A stretch of 64,000 nt of DNA from Janthinobacterium sp. 17J80-10 (GCF_004114795.1 NZ_CP035311.1:248001-312000), one strand, 5' to 3'; shown: positions 11,393 to 22,460, numbered from the stretch's first letter. The notes: generated by a model not told the origin, from the sequence alone. Numbers and translations: made by a program.

Positions 11393-11863
11393 TTACAGCT
11401 CAGCCTTCAGTTGGTTCAGCAGGTCGGCGTGGGCCGCTGCATTCACCTCGCGCTTCAAAATCTGTTCGGCGCCGGCAACCGCGAGGGTTGCGACCTGGCC
11501 GCGCAGCGTTTCGCGCGCTTGGGTTACCTGCTGTTCCGCGTCAGCCTTGGCAGCCGCGATAATGCGGGCAGCTTCGTCAGAGGCGGTTTTCTTGGCTTCT
11601 TCGATGATTGCTGCAGCGCGCTTTTCGGCGTCGCCGATGCGCTTCAAGCCTTCATCCTTGGCGCCTGCCAGTTCGGCTTGCACGCGCTTTTCGGCGGCAG
11701 CCATCTCGGCTTTGCCTTTTTCTGCGGCAGCCAGGCCGTTCGCGATCTTCTCTGCACGCTCGTCGAGCGCTTTCATCAGCGGCGGCCAAACGAATTTCAT
11801 CGTGAAGCCGGCGAGGACGAAGAAGACCACGAACTGTGCAAACAAGGTTGCATTTAAGTTCAC
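11393..11863 (-). CDS. atpF: F1F0 ATP synthase subunit b
   Basis: A 156-residue peripheral stalk subunit: one N-terminal membrane helix ([20 protein letters not shown]), then a long charged alpha-helical part that dimerises as a coiled coil. Length matches the E. coli protein. It lies between atpE and atpH. Confidence 0.97.
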   Translation of the reverse strand: MNLNATLFAQFVVFFVLAGFTMKFVWPPLMKALDERAEKIANGLAAAEKGKAEMAAAEKRVQAELAGAKDEGLKRIGDAEKRAAAIIEEAKKTASDEAARIIAAAKADAEQQVTQARETLRGQVATLAVAGAEQILKREVNAAAHADLLNQLKAEL

Positions 11864-11936
11864 GGTGTTTTCCTTCTCAAAAGAACAAATGCCGAACGAC
11901 TAGGGTTCGGCCGCTGAGAATCGGGTCTAGGCCGAC

Positions 11937-12221
<285 letters not shown>

Positions 12222-12290
12222 TTAAAATGGTAAAACTAGAGAAAACAAAACTTCGGTACTGCGCGATCCTGGTTATTCCTGCAGGCCGGA

Positions 12291-13485
<1,195 letters not shown>

Positions 13486-13541
13486 TGGCGTTACACGAGC
13501 GTTTTTTTAATTCAAAGGGAGTGGTTCTGTGAAGCCTCGGG

Positions 13542-13571
13542 ATTATAAGGGGATTCTCAAACACACGTCAA
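13542..13571 (-). promoter_or_regulatory. Sigma-70 promoter of the atp operon
   Basis: Minus strand TTGACG (13566-13571), 18-base spacer, TATAAT (13542-13547). The expected transcription start is near 13535, about 50 bases before atpI. Confidence 0.75.
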
Positions 13572-13678
13572 ACATTTGCCTGTCAGAAAGGGCAATGTCT
13601 TTCGCGAAAATACCACCGTAGAACTACGGTATGCCACGCAGAGGCATTGCGTGTCAGCGTTGTTCGACTGTGCCAAGG

Positions 13679-14575
13679 CTAGGCATCGGCCTCATCACGC
13701 AGGCGTCCGATGAGGCCATCGAGCGCATCGAGGTCGGCAAAGTCGATGATCAGCTGACCGCGATTCTTCGCGCCAACCTTGATCGCCACGGTCGTCGCCA
13801 GCGCATCCGACAACTGCTCTTCGAGCCGTTCGATATCGCGGCTCTTGGTGCGGGCCTCTTTTTGCCGCCCGGCGCCCTGTTCGGTGGTGGCGCGCACCAC
13901 CAGTTTTTCTGCTTCACGCACCGACAGGCGCTTGGCGATGACTTCATTGGCCAGGGTGATCTGGGTGGCGCCGTCGACCGCCAGCAAGGCGCGGGCATGG
14001 CCCATGTCGATATCGCCGGCCATCAGCATGGTTTGCACCGGCTTGGCAAGGTTCAGCAGGCGCAACAGGTTGGAGACAGCGCTGCGCGAACGGCCGACCG
14101 CGCCGGCGGCTTGCTCGTGGGTGAAGTTGAAATCGGTGATGAGGCGATGAATGCCCTGCGCTTCTTCCAGGGGATTCAGGTCTTCACGCTGCATGTTTTC
14201 GATCAGCGCCATGGCGGCGGCAGCCTGGTCGTCGACGTCCTTGACCAGCACCGGCACTTCATCGAGGCCGGCGATCTGCGCGGCGCGGAAGCGCCGTTCG
14301 CCGGCAATGATTTCATGCGTGACGCCACCGCTGGCGGCAACCGGGCGCACCAGGATCGGCTGCATCAAGCCTTGCGTCCTGATCGATGCTGCCAGCTCGT
14401 TCAACGCCCCTTCATCCATGCGCGTGCGCGGCTGGTACTTGCCAGCCTGAAGCTTTGTCACCGCCATCACGTTTGGCGCGCCGGCGGCGACCGGCACTTC
14501 CTCCATCATGTCGGAAGATCCGCCGAGTAACGCATCCAGGCCGCGGCCGAGTCCCTTGGTTTTTTTGGTAGCCAT
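13679..14575 (-). CDS. parB: Chromosome partitioning protein ParB
   Basis: A 298-residue CTP-dependent clamp that loads at parS sites and spreads to organise the origin region. The N-terminal ParA-contact peptide is KGLGRGLDALLGG; the CTP-binding motif is GERRFRAA; a helix-turn-helix follows (TQITLANEV region and the GRSRSAVSNLLRLL helix); the C-terminal dimer domain ends the protein. It is 12 bases after parA. Two matching parS sites lie at 18205 and 18328. Confidence 0.97.
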   Translation of the reverse strand: MATKKTKGLGRGLDALLGGSSDMMEEVPVAAGAPNVMAVTKLQAGKYQPRTRMDEGALNELAASIRTQGLMQPILVRPVAASGGVTHEIIAGERRFRAAQIAGLDEVPVLVKDVDDQAAAAMALIENMQREDLNPLEEAQGIHRLITDFNFTHEQAAGAVGRSRSAVSNLLRLLNLAKPVQTMLMAGDIDMGHARALLAVDGATQITLANEVIAKRLSVREAEKLVVRATTEQGAGRQKEARTKSRDIERLEEQLSDALATTVAIKVGAKNRGQLIIDFADLDALDGLIGRLRDEADA

Positions 14576-14587
14576 GATTTTCTTTAT

Positions 14588-15358
14588 TTACATAACCTTG
14601 ATTCGTTCGACCATTTCCGCGCCAAAGGCGATATACGCCTGTGCGCCCTTGGAAGCCGGATCGAATGTCACACCCGGCACGCCGTATGAAGGCGCTTCAG
14701 CAAGGCGCACGTTTCGCGGAATAAGGGTCTTGAATACCTTGTCGCCGAAATGCTGCTCCAGCTGCGCCGAGACTTGCTGCGACAGGGTCATGCGCGGGTC
14801 GAACATCACGCGCAGCAAACCGATGATCTTCAAATCCGGGTTGAGCTTGGCGTGCACCTTCTTGATGGTATTGACGAGGTCGGACAAGCCTTCCAGCGCG
14901 TAGTACTCGCACTGCATCGGGATCACCACGCCATGCGCCGCGCACAGGCCGTTCAGGGTCAGCATCGACAGCGCTGGCGGGCAATCGATCAGCACGAAAT
15001 CGTATTCGGCGTCGACCGCGGCCAGGGCATCCTTGAGGCGCTTTTCGCGGTTGTCCAGTTCGACCATCTCGACTTCGGCGCCGGCCAGTTCGCGATTGGC
15101 GGGCAACACGTCGAAGCCACCGGCATCGGAGCGCAGCCGGGCACCCTTGACATCCGCCAGGCCCAGCAGCACTTCATAGACCGACGACGTCAGCGTTGCC
15201 TTGTTGATGCCGGCCCCCATGGTGGCATTGCCCTGCGGGTCGAGGTCCACCAGCAGCACGCGCTGGTTCAGCTGGCCCAATCCTGCCGCCAGGTTGACCG
15301 CCGTGGTGGTCTTGCCGACCCCGCCTTTTTGGTTCGCCACACAAAAGATTTTTGCCAT
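14588..15358 (-). CDS. parA: Chromosome partitioning ATPase ParA (Soj)
   Basis: A 256-residue deviant Walker ATPase. The P-loop KGGVGKTTT lies at residues 10-18, the switch region is DLDPQGNAT, and IDCPPALSMLTLNG follows. It has no N-terminal helix-turn-helix, so it is the chromosomal Soj type rather than a plasmid type. It works with ParB to segregate the origin. The order mnmG-rsmG-parA-parB, all leftward, is typical of origin-proximal clusters. Confidence 0.97.
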   Translation of the reverse strand: MAKIFCVANQKGGVGKTTTAVNLAAGLGQLNQRVLLVDLDPQGNATMGAGINKATLTSSVYEVLLGLADVKGARLRSDAGGFDVLPANRELAGAEVEMVELDNREKRLKDALAAVDAEYDFVLIDCPPALSMLTLNGLCAAHGVVIPMQCEYYALEGLSDLVNTIKKVHAKLNPDLKIIGLLRVMFDPRMTLSQQVSAQLEQHFGDKVFKTLIPRNVRLAEAPSYGVPGVTFDPASKGAQAYIAFGAEMVERIKVM

Positions 15359-15466
15359 ATGCCCTTAATTGGTCCTCAATTTCACACTCAAGCTGGTCCG
15401 TAAAACCTTGCCAGCCGCGTTGCCATCACCCGTTGCGTGACCTTGCTGTTGCCCGGCGCACGGCCG

Positions 15467-16171
15467 TCATGCCGGGCTGTCCGTTGTACTGCCCTGCCCC
15501 GCTTCCAGTGGCATTGCGGCGCGCTCGATGAATACCAGGTGGCGTTGCGCATCCAGTCCCGGCACGCGCAGCGCGCGCACTTCGCGCACATCCCAGCCAG
15601 CCGGCAAGCGGCCGATTTCCTCCAGCGGGGCCACGCCCTTCATGGCGATGTAGCAGCCGCCGTCCGCCAGCAAATGCTGCGACCAGGTGATGAAATCCTT
15701 CAACTCGGCAAAGGCGCGCGACGTGATCACATCGAATTTTCTCGCGACCTGCAACTGCTCCACGCGCCCCGTATGCACCGTCACACTGGCCAGGCCGAGC
15801 TGGCTCTTGGCCTGCGTCAGGAACGCGGTCTTCTTGTGGACCGTGTCGATCATCGACACCTGCAGCGCAGGCGCGCGGGCGGCGCCCCAGATCCCCAGCA
15901 CCATGCCCGGCAAGCCGCCGCCGGCACCGACATCAAGCACGTTGATGGCCTCGCTAAAAGCCGGCAAGGCCGCCAGGCAATCGAGCACATGCTGCGTCAG
16001 CATCTGCTGCGGGTCGCGCACGGCAGTGAGGTTATAGACGGCATTCCATTTGGCCAGCAAGGCCAGGTAATCGAGCAATTGCCCGATCTGCACATCGCTC
16101 AGAGTCAGTTGCAGGTCCTGTGCGCCCTGCTGCAGTTGTTTTGCGAAAGCTTCGCGATCAAATTGCATCAT
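15467..16171 (-). CDS. rsmG: 16S rRNA (guanine-N7) methyltransferase RsmG
   Basis: An S-adenosylmethionine-dependent enzyme that methylates G527 of 16S rRNA (E. coli numbering); loss gives low-level streptomycin resistance. The SAM-binding motif is [15 protein letters not shown]; later come [12 protein letters not shown] and CYIAMKG. A TTG at 16180 could start the frame, but ATG at 16171 (MMQFDREAF) is better placed behind AAGGA. It starts 12 bases after the mnmG stop. Confidence 0.95.
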   Translation of the reverse strand: MMQFDREAFAKQLQQGAQDLQLTLSDVQIGQLLDYLALLAKWNAVYNLTAVRDPQQMLTQHVLDCLAALPAFSEAINVLDVGAGGGLPGMVLGIWGAARAPALQVSMIDTVHKKTAFLTQAKSQLGLASVTVHTGRVEQLQVARKFDVITSRAFAELKDFITWSQHLLADGGCYIAMKGVAPLEEIGRLPAGWDVREVRALRVPGLDAQRHLVFIERAAMPLEAGQGSTTDSPA

Positions 16172-16183
16172 TGACAACAATCC

Positions 16184-18118
16184 TTATGCTTCGGCCGACG
16201 CATCGGTGACGACGCCGGCAAAGCCCTTGAAGCCACCTCGTTTCAAGTGCACCAGCAGCAGGGAAATGGCCGCAGGCGTGACGCCGGAGATGCGCGACGC
16301 CTGGCCGAGCGTTTCAGGACGATGCTTGTTCAGTTTTTGCCGCACTTCGATCGACAGGGCTTTTACTTCCAGGTAATCGAGTGTCTCGGGCAATTTGAAA
16401 TTTTCGTAATGGTCATGGCGCTCGACTTCGCGTGCCTGGCGGTCGATGTAACCGGCATACTTGATCTGGATCTCGACCTGCTCCTTGATGGCGGCATCAA
16501 AATCATTGCCGCTGGACACTTGCACGTCGCCTGCCCGCATGCCCATCAGGGTGTCGTAGGTCACGGTCGGGCGGCGCAACAAGTCGGCCAATGAATACTC
16601 GCGCTCGATGGTCTTGCCCAACACGCGCTCGGCCTCGTTGCTTGGCAAAATGCGCGGGTTGACCCACGTGGATTTCAAGCGTTCGACTTCACGTGCAACT
16701 GCTTCGCGCTTGCGCTCGAAAGCTTCCCATTGCGCGTCGCTGACGCAACCCAGCTGGCGGGCGGCCTCGGTCAGGCGCATGTCGGCATTGTCTTCACGCA
16801 GGCTCAGACGATATTCAGCGCGGCTGGTAAACATGCGGTAAGGCTCTTGTACACCCTTGGTGATCAAGTCATCCACCAGGACACCCAGGTAAGCCTGGTC
16901 GCGCCGCGGCGTCCAGGCATCGCGCCCCTGGGTTTGCAGGGCGGCATTGATACCGGCCAGCATGCCTTGCGCGGCCGCTTCTTCATAGCCGGTGGTGCCA
17001 TTGATCTGGCCGGCGAAGAACAAGCCCTGGATGATCTTGGTTTCCAGCGAGGCTTTCAAGCCGCGCGGATCGAAGTAATCGTATTCGATGGCATAGCCCG
17101 GGCGCAGGATATGGGCCTGTTCCAGGCCACGCATCGAGCGCACCAGGTCCAGTTGCACGTCGAACGGCAGGCTGGTGGAAATGCCGTTGGGGTAAAACTC
17201 GTTGGTAGTCAAACCCTCCGGCTCAAGAAAAATCTGGTGCGAGTCCTTATCGGCAAAACGATGGATCTTGTCTTCGATCGAGGGGCAATAGCGCGGCCCT
17301 ACCCCCTCGATGACGCCGGTGTACATCGGGCTGCGGTCCAGGCTGCCGCGGATGATGTCATGGGTACGCTGGTTGGTATGGGTAATCCAGCAAGGCAATT
17401 GCTGCGGATGCATGGCCGCAGACCCCATGACGGAAAACACGGGCATCGGATCGAGATCGCCGGGCTGCTCCTGCATCACTGAAAAATCGATGGTGCGGCC
17501 ATCGATGCGCGGCGGCGTGCCCGTTTTCAGGCGCCCTTGCGGCAGCTTCAGCTCTTTCAATCGTGCCGACAGCGAGATGGCAGGCGGGTCTCCCGCACGG
17601 CCGGCGGAATAGTTATTCAGGCCGACATGGATCTTCCCGTCCAGGAAAGTCCCGGCAGTCAGCACCACGGCACGCCCGCGAAAGCGGATGCCGACCTGGG
17701 TGACGGCACCGATGACACGGTCGCCCTCCACCATTAAGTCATCCACGGCTTGCTGAAAAAGCCAGAGATTCGGCTGGTTTTCCAGGCGGCGGCGGATCGC
17801 CTGCTTGTACAGAATGCGGTCGGCCTGGGCGCGGGTTGCGCGCACCGCGGGCCCCTTGGAGGAATTCAGGATACGAAACTGGATGCCACCCTCGTCGGTG
17901 GCAATCGCCATTGCCCCGCCCATGGCATCGACTTCACGCACCAGGTGGCCCTTGCCGATGCCGCCAATCGAAGGATTGCAGGACATTTGCCCCAAGGTTT
18001 CGATGTTATGGGTCAACAGCAGGGTCTTTTGACCCATGCGCGCAGCAGCCAGCGCGGCTTCCGTGCCAGCGTGACCACCACCAACAACGATTACATCGAA
18101 TTCCGTAGGAAAAAGCAT
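16184..18118 (-). CDS. mnmG: tRNA uridine-5-carboxymethylaminomethyl modification enzyme MnmG (GidA)
   Basis: A 644-residue FAD protein that, with MnmE, modifies U34 of certain tRNAs. The N-terminal FAD motif is [15 protein letters not shown], followed by [16 protein letters not shown] (substrate loop), [11 protein letters not shown] and, near the C-terminus, GYIDRQ and [19 protein letters not shown]. Length is standard. It is the first gene of the mnmG-rsmG-parA-parB set; its upstream region contains the two parS sites. Confidence 0.98.
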   Translation of the reverse strand: MLFPTEFDVIVVGGGHAGTEAALAAARMGQKTLLLTHNIETLGQMSCNPSIGGIGKGHLVREVDAMGGAMAIATDEGGIQFRILNSSKGPAVRATRAQADRILYKQAIRRRLENQPNLWLFQQAVDDLMVEGDRVIGAVTQVGIRFRGRAVVLTAGTFLDGKIHVGLNNYSAGRAGDPPAISLSARLKELKLPQGRLKTGTPPRIDGRTIDFSVMQEQPGDLDPMPVFSVMGSAAMHPQQLPCWITHTNQRTHDIIRGSLDRSPMYTGVIEGVGPRYCPSIEDKIHRFADKDSHQIFLEPEGLTTNEFYPNGISTSLPFDVQLDLVRSMRGLEQAHILRPGYAIEYDYFDPRGLKASLETKIIQGLFFAGQINGTTGYEEAAAQGMLAGINAALQTQGRDAWTPRRDQAYLGVLVDDLITKGVQEPYRMFTSRAEYRLSLREDNADMRLTEAARQLGCVSDAQWEAFERKREAVAREVERLKSTWVNPRILPSNEAERVLGKTIEREYSLADLLRRPTVTYDTLMGMRAGDVQVSSGNDFDAAIKEQVEIQIKYAGYIDRQAREVERHDHYENFKLPETLDYLEVKALSIEVRQKLNKHRPETLGQASRISGVTPAAISLLLVHLKRGGFKGFAGVVTDASAEA

Positions 18119-18204
18119 GGTGTATTCCAGTACCGCAATAAACTGCCGAAGCGGGATTATAAAGTTTTTTACAGAAGGTGTTTCGACTGGCAGGCGAATT
18201 ATTT

Positions 18205-18220
18205 GGTTTCACGTGAAACA
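18205..18220. other. parS site 1
   Basis: GGTTTCACGTGAAACA contains the perfect palindrome GTTTCACGTGAAAC (18206-18219) and differs from the parS 16-mer TGTTTCACGTGAAACA at one base. It lies in the mnmG upstream region, about 3.6 kb from parB. Confidence 0.88.
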
Positions 18221-18327
18221 TTTTTAGTGTCCACGGCCGCGCGGATGCCAATATGCGTGGGACACAGTGCAGCGTACCATGCAAATTTTTACCATGCTTG
18301 TGTCAACGCCCTACCCCGCCAAAGAAA

Positions 18328-18343
18328 TGTTCCACGTGAAACA
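18328..18343. other. parS site 2
   Basis: TGTTCCACGTGAAACA is identical to the parS consensus used by Bacillus Spo0J and widely conserved. It lies 123 bases from site 1, in the same 330-base gap between mnmG and the TSUP gene, which otherwise holds only the mnmG promoter region. Confidence 0.95.
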
Positions 18344-18448
18344 ATGGTGGCGCCTGGCAAGGAAGAAACACCTTCCGCACAACGGGCACCCGTCGGGCAA
18401 GGCAAAACCCCGGGTGAAGTCCGCGGGAGAAATGAGTGGCAAGTGGCC

Positions 18449-19213
18449 TTACCGAAAGAAAGCATCATAGCCAGACTTCAGAATCAAGGCGCCTACCATC
18501 ACGAGGAAAACCCGGCGCACCAGCTGACTGCCATGGCGCAAGGCCAAACGACTCCCGAGCAATGAACCGGTGACATTGAGTACCGCCATCGCCAATCCCA
18601 ATTGCCACAAGACGTTGCCGCTATAGCCGAACCAGAGCAAGGCGGCCAGGTTGCAGGCAACATTCACCACCTTGGACACCGCAGAGGCCCGCAAGAAGTC
18701 AAAGCCAAAAAAGCGCACGAACAGAAAGATCAAAAAGCTTCCCGTGCCCGGGCCAAAAAACCCGTCATAAAATCCGATCGCCGCCCCCACCCCCACTGCC
18801 AGGATGCGTTCTTTCTTGCCGCGATGTACCGGCGCATGGTGCAAGCCCAATTGGCTGGCCCGCCAGGTATAGGCCAGCAGCGCCCCCAGGACAAATGGCA
18901 AAAGCTTGCGCACCAGCTCTCCCGGGAGCCAGGTCACGGCATAGGCGCCACAAAAGGCAAAGGCGAATGCGGCAAAGGTTGCCGGCAAGGCGGCATTCCA
19001 CTCAAGCGTGACGCGCCGCGCATAATTCATTGCCGCTGCGCCCGTGCCCCAGATACTGGCCAGCTTGTTAGTCCCGAACAGCGTCGCAGGCGCTGCTTGC
19101 GGCAATGCGGAAAACAGCGAGGGCACCTGGATCAAGCCACCGCCGCCGCCCATCGCGTCGACCAGCCCGGCGAGGAATGCCGCCCCTAATAAAAAGACAA
19201 ATTGTTCAGGCAT
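18449..19213 (-). CDS. TSUP-family (TauE/SafE) membrane exporter
   Basis: An integral membrane protein of about 254 residues with repeated hydrophobic helices and two glycine-rich half-repeats: VDAMGGGGGLIQVPSL near the N-terminus and IGFYDGFFGPGTGSFLIF in the middle. These repeats define the TauE/SafE (DUF81) family, which exports sulfite, sulfoacetate or related organic anions. The substrate here is unknown. I use the ATG at 19213 (MPEQFVFLL), since the longer reading begins with a TTG at 19231. Confidence 0.85.
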   Translation of the reverse strand: MPEQFVFLLGAAFLAGLVDAMGGGGGLIQVPSLFSALPQAAPATLFGTNKLASIWGTGAAAMNYARRVTLEWNAALPATFAAFAFAFCGAYAVTWLPGELVRKLLPFVLGALLAYTWRASQLGLHHAPVHRGKKERILAVGVGAAIGFYDGFFGPGTGSFLIFLFVRFFGFDFLRASAVSKVVNVACNLAALLWFGYSGNVLWQLGLAMAVLNVTGSLLGSRLALRHGSQLVRRVFLVMVGALILKSGYDAFFR

Positions 19214-19315
19214 AAAAAGTACCGCCAGCAAGACGATGAAAAATGGGGATCAAATGGATCGCCAGAACAATCAGAAAACCGAAATGATCACTGGTACCTA
19301 GACCCGCCCCGCAGT

Positions 19316-19660
19316 TTAGTCGGCATTGATGATTTCTGACAATGTTGGATCAACTGGAAGCCGTTGGAACATAGAAATATTACTGCCGCCGGCGTTACCA
19401 ACCGGAACCAAACCGATCGCCGATCCGATGGCGCCCAACATAATCCGTGCGATTTGCCCAGCGACATCCCGCGTTGCCCGCCGTGCAAGGCCGACCCGCA
19501 GCATGAGCCAATGCGTTCGCACATGCAGCATCACATACTTTTGCCCCAATATATGGGCAAGTTCCGCATGAAAAAAAGCCAACGCCAGCGCGCCCTGCTC
19601 CAGATGCCAGAACGCTTTGGCCATCTCAATTTCAAAAGCATCTTTCAGTTTTTGATCCAT
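19316..19660 (-). CDS. DUF3703 family protein, MerR-regulated
   Basis: About 114 residues. Recognisable family segments are HLEQGALALAFFHAELAHILGQKY, HVRTHWLMLRVG (each described separately) and IMLGAIGSAIGLVPVGNAGGSN. DUF3703 genes are known neighbours of metal-responsive MerR genes; their function is not established. I start at MDQKLKDAFE (19660), where GAGGGAG precedes the ATG. The frame is open to 19846, but that start would sit at the predicted +1, so the extra 62 codons are probably not translated or are a remnant. A divergent MerR promoter lies upstream. Confidence 0.7.
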   Translation of the reverse strand: MDQKLKDAFEIEMAKAFWHLEQGALALAFFHAELAHILGQKYVMLHVRTHWLMLRVGLARRATRDVAGQIARIMLGAIGSAIGLVPVGNAGGSNISMFQRLPVDPTLSEIINAD

Positions 19661-19852
19661 AAGCCATGCTCCCTCACCAATCCAAGCCATCACCGATTCG
19701 CCGGCGCCTCGACCAGTAGCCAGGACATGCCGGCCCATCTCACCTTCTGCAACACTCAATGCACCCGCCGAAATCACTTCGGCAAGCAGGCAACCGCACG
19801 TATTCCTGCCCGGCCACTTAACAAGACCGAGCGGCGCCGATATCATGGCGTT

Positions 19853-19883
19853 ATTTAAAACCCTATAGTAACTACAAGGTCAA
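19853..19883 (-). promoter_or_regulatory. MerR-type promoter/operator (19-bp spacer)
   Basis: Minus strand TTGACC (19878-19883), 19-base spacer, TTAAAT (19853-19858). An interrupted dyad with ends ACC and GGT at 19860-19880 fills the spacer and includes CTATAGTAACTACAAGG, as in CadR, ZntR and PbrR operators. The overlong spacer is the mark of a MerR-activated promoter and points at the DUF3703 gene. Confidence 0.85.
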
Positions 19884-19908
19884 GCCGTTTTTCGGTGAAG
19901 GAGAAGGC

Positions 19909-20322
19909 ATGTACACGGATGTCATGATCATCAGCGCCCTGGCAAGGGAAAGTGGATGTCAGGTGGAAACGATTCGCTATTACGAGCGCGAAGGCTTGCT
20001 GCCGCCGCCCGAACGTTCCACAGGCAACTATCGCCTGTACCGCCAGCACCATGTGGACCGTCTGCGCTTCATCCTGCATTGCCGCACGCTGGACATGACG
20101 CTCGACGAGATACGCAGCCTCCTAGGCTTTCGGGATCACCCGGAGGAAAATTGCGGGGAAGTGAATGCCTTGCTGGAAAGGCATATCGATCATGTCGCCA
20201 GGCGCATCGGAGAATTGCAAGCCCTGGAGCGCCAGCTGCGCGAGTTACGCGGGCGCTGCCAGGAAGTGCAGGCAGTACGCGACTGCCGCATCCTGCAGGG
20301 CATGGGAGGCGGCAGCCACTGA
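19909..20322 (+). CDS. cadR: MerR-family regulator, Cd/Pb/Zn type
   Basis: A 137-residue activator. The N-terminal winged helix contains CQVETIRYYEREGLLP and STGNYRLYRQHHVDRL; a dimerisation helix follows; three cysteines match the metal-binding cysteines of CadR/PbrR: one in ENCGEVN, and two in GRCQEVQAVRDC near the C-terminus. The ATG at 19909 lies behind GGAG. No metal efflux pump gene is adjacent; the only visible target is the divergent DUF3703 gene. Specificity among Cd, Pb and Zn is not resolved. Confidence 0.85.
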   Translation: MYTDVMIISALARESGCQVETIRYYEREGLLPPPERSTGNYRLYRQHHVDRLRFILHCRTLDMTLDEIRSLLGFRDHPEENCGEVNALLERHIDHVARRIGELQALERQLRELRGRCQEVQAVRDCRILQGMGGGSH

Positions 20323-20385
20323 CACGCTTGACGGCAAATGCCAAGGGCAAGCGGCCAACGCGGAATGCGTCGCACAAAAGACTGC

Positions 20386-20419
20386 GGGCGGTAAGCTGTC
20401 TTGCAACAGCTTACCGCCC
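20386..20419. terminator. Hairpin between cadR and livM
   Basis: Perfect 14-bp stem (20386-20399 with 20406-20419) with a six-base loop. A short T-rich stretch follows on the minus strand (GCAGTCTTTTG), so it probably ends the leftward liv operon. Confidence 0.6.
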
Positions 20420-20457
20420 TCAGGAAGTCACGGCGGCAAACGCCGCCGAAAGCTTAC

Positions 20458-21498
20458 TTAAGCGCGCTTGCGCGTGAAGTACGCCATGAACTCACCAACG
20501 ATGCCGCGGCGGAAGGCCAGCACGCAGACGATGAAGATCACGCCAATCACGATGTTGACCGATTCGCCCAGTGAGCGGAACCATTCGATGGTCGTGACAT
20601 TGGCCAGGAAGGTACCGATATCGCCGAGCTTGGATTCCAGGATCACGATCACGAAGGCGCCGACGATTGGGCCGGCAATGGTGCCCAGGCCGCCCACCAG
20701 GGTCATCAGTACGATCAGGCCAGACAGGCTCCAGTGCACGTCGGAGAGCGTGGCAAAGCCCAGCACGAGGGTCTTGGTCGAGCCAGCCAGGCCGGCCAGC
20801 GCTGCCGAGATGACGAAGGCCAGCAGCTTGTACTTGTCGACGTCGTAACCCAACGAAACAGCGCGTGGTTCGTTTTCCTTGACCGCCTTCAACACCTGGC
20901 CGAATGGCGAATGCACGGCGCGGATGATCAACGCGATGCCGGCAACGAAAATTGCCAGGACCACGAAATACAGGGTCAGGTCGCTGCCGAGATCGATGAT
21001 GCCGAACAGCTTGCCACGCGGCACACCTTGCAAGCCATCTTCACCGCCGGTGAAGGGGAATTGCAGGCACAGGAAGTAGAGGAACTGGGCGATCGCCATG
21101 GTGATCATGGTGAAGTAAATGCCCTGGCGACGAATTGCCAGCACACCCATGATCCAGCCGATTGCCGCGCCTGCCAGGGTACCCAGCACGAGACCGACTT
21201 CGGTCGGCAAGCCCCACTGCTTCAGGGCATGGCCGGCAATGTAACCGGCACTGCCAAAGAACGCGGCATGGCCAAACGACAGCAGGCCCGCATAACCAAA
21301 CACCAGGTTAAAGGCGCTGGCGAACAATGCGAAGCACAGCATCTTCATCAGGAACACTGGATAGAAGAAGAACGGCGCTGCCAATGCCGCTGCCAGGAAC
21401 AAGCCGTAACCAATTTTTTTGTTCATAAATCCCACCGATTGCTGCTGCGGGCGCACTGCCGTGCCCGCTTGATCCTTGTTGATTGAAGTCGCGCTCAT
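20458..21498 (-). CDS. livM: Branched-chain amino acid ABC transporter permease LivM
   Basis: A 346-residue inner-membrane permease with eight to ten hydrophobic segments. The family signature region reads YAGLLSFGHAAFFGSAGYIAG (residues about 69-89) and the EAA-like cytoplasmic loop AVKENEPRAVSLGYDVDKYK. It pairs with LivH (start of LivM overlaps within 2 bases of the LivH stop). Substrate class (leucine, isoleucine, valine or related) is inferred from family. Confidence 0.93.
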   Translation of the reverse strand: MSATSINKDQAGTAVRPQQQSVGFMNKKIGYGLFLAAALAAPFFFYPVFLMKMLCFALFASAFNLVFGYAGLLSFGHAAFFGSAGYIAGHALKQWGLPTEVGLVLGTLAGAAIGWIMGVLAIRRQGIYFTMITMAIAQFLYFLCLQFPFTGGEDGLQGVPRGKLFGIIDLGSDLTLYFVVLAIFVAGIALIIRAVHSPFGQVLKAVKENEPRAVSLGYDVDKYKLLAFVISAALAGLAGSTKTLVLGFATLSDVHWSLSGLIVLMTLVGGLGTIAGPIVGAFVIVILESKLGDIGTFLANVTTIEWFRSLGESVNIVIGVIFIVCVLAFRRGIVGEFMAYFTRKRA

Positions 21499-21499
21499 G

Positions 21500-22384
21500 T
21501 CACTTCACCTTGCCGAACAGGCCGGCCGGACGCACCAGCAGCACGAGGATCATGATGATGAACACCACGGTCGACGACAGTTCTGGATAGAACACACGGG
21601 TCAGGCCTTCGACCACGCCCAGCAGCAGGCCGGTAATGATCGAGCCGAGAATCGAGCCCATGCCGCCGATCACCACCACCGCAAACACGACGATGATCAG
21701 GTTGGAACCCATCAACGGCGAGATCTGGATCACCGGCGCCGACAGCACGCCGGCAAATGCCGCCAGCGCCACGCCGAAACCGAAGGTCAGGGTCACCATC
21801 AGCGGCACGTTGATGCCGAAGGCTTCCACCAGTTTCGGGTTTTCGGTACCAGCGCGCAGGTAGGCGCCCAGTTTGGTTTTTTCGATCACGAACCAGGTGG
21901 CCAGGCAAACCGTCACCGAGGCGAACACCACCCATGCGCGATAGTTCGGCAGGATCATGAAGCCCAGGTCGGTGGCGCCAGCCAGCGCTTCCGGCACCGA
22001 GTACGGCTGGCCGGAGACGCCGTAAATCGAGCGGAACACGCCTTCGACGATCAGCGTCACGCCAAAGGTCAGCAGCAGGCCGTAGATATGGTCGACCTTG
22101 TACAGCCAGCGCAGCAGCAGCTTTTCGATGATGATGCCGAAAATCGCGACGATGATCGGCGCGGCAATCAGCATGACCCAGTAATTGATATTGAAGTACG
22201 CCATGCCCATCCAGGCCAGGAAGGCCCCGAGCATGTACAGCGCACCGTGAGAAAAGTTAATGACGTTGAGCAGGCCGAAGATAACGGCGAGGCCCAGCGA
22301 TAACATTGCATAAAAAGACCCGTTAACCAGACCCAGCAAGAGCTGGCTCAACATGGCTTGGAGGGGAATGCCGAATATTTCCAT
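21500..22384 (-). CDS. livH: Branched-chain amino acid ABC transporter permease LivH
   Basis: A 294-residue inner-membrane permease. It has LLGLVNGSFYAMLSLGLAVIFGLLNVINFSHGALYM near the N-terminus (residues about 15-50), the conserved LivH/BraD signature, and GVALAAFAGVLSAPVIQISP further on. It starts about 100 bases after the substrate-binding protein gene, with a hairpin in between. Confidence 0.93.
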   Translation of the reverse strand: MEIFGIPLQAMLSQLLLGLVNGSFYAMLSLGLAVIFGLLNVINFSHGALYMLGAFLAWMGMAYFNINYWVMLIAAPIIVAIFGIIIEKLLLRWLYKVDHIYGLLLTFGVTLIVEGVFRSIYGVSGQPYSVPEALAGATDLGFMILPNYRAWVVFASVTVCLATWFVIEKTKLGAYLRAGTENPKLVEAFGINVPLMVTLTFGFGVALAAFAGVLSAPVIQISPLMGSNLIIVVFAVVVIGGMGSILGSIITGLLLGVVEGLTRVFYPELSSTVVFIIMILVLLVRPAGLFGKVK

Positions 22385-22434
22385 GGCAGATCACAAATAA
22401 AAATTTACCCTAGAAGGGCGATGAAACTTGAAAA

Positions 22435-22460
22435 GCGGTGCGCCGCGAAGGGCGCACCGC
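22435..22460 (-). terminator. Intra-operon hairpin after the substrate-binding protein gene
   Basis: Perfect 10-bp stem GCGGTGCGCC/GGCGCACCGC with a six-base loop; on the minus strand TTTTC follows. It probably stops part of the transcripts or protects the 3' end, so that the binding protein is made in excess over the permeases. Confidence 0.65.

Noticed and set aside
18119-18448. Replication origin next to mnmG, as in E. coli
   Set aside because: The gap contains parS sites but no DnaA boxes and no AT-rich unwinding region.
19661-19846. N-terminal extension of the DUF3703 protein
   Set aside because: Its ATG would lie at the predicted transcription start, and family members begin at the internal MDQKLKD.
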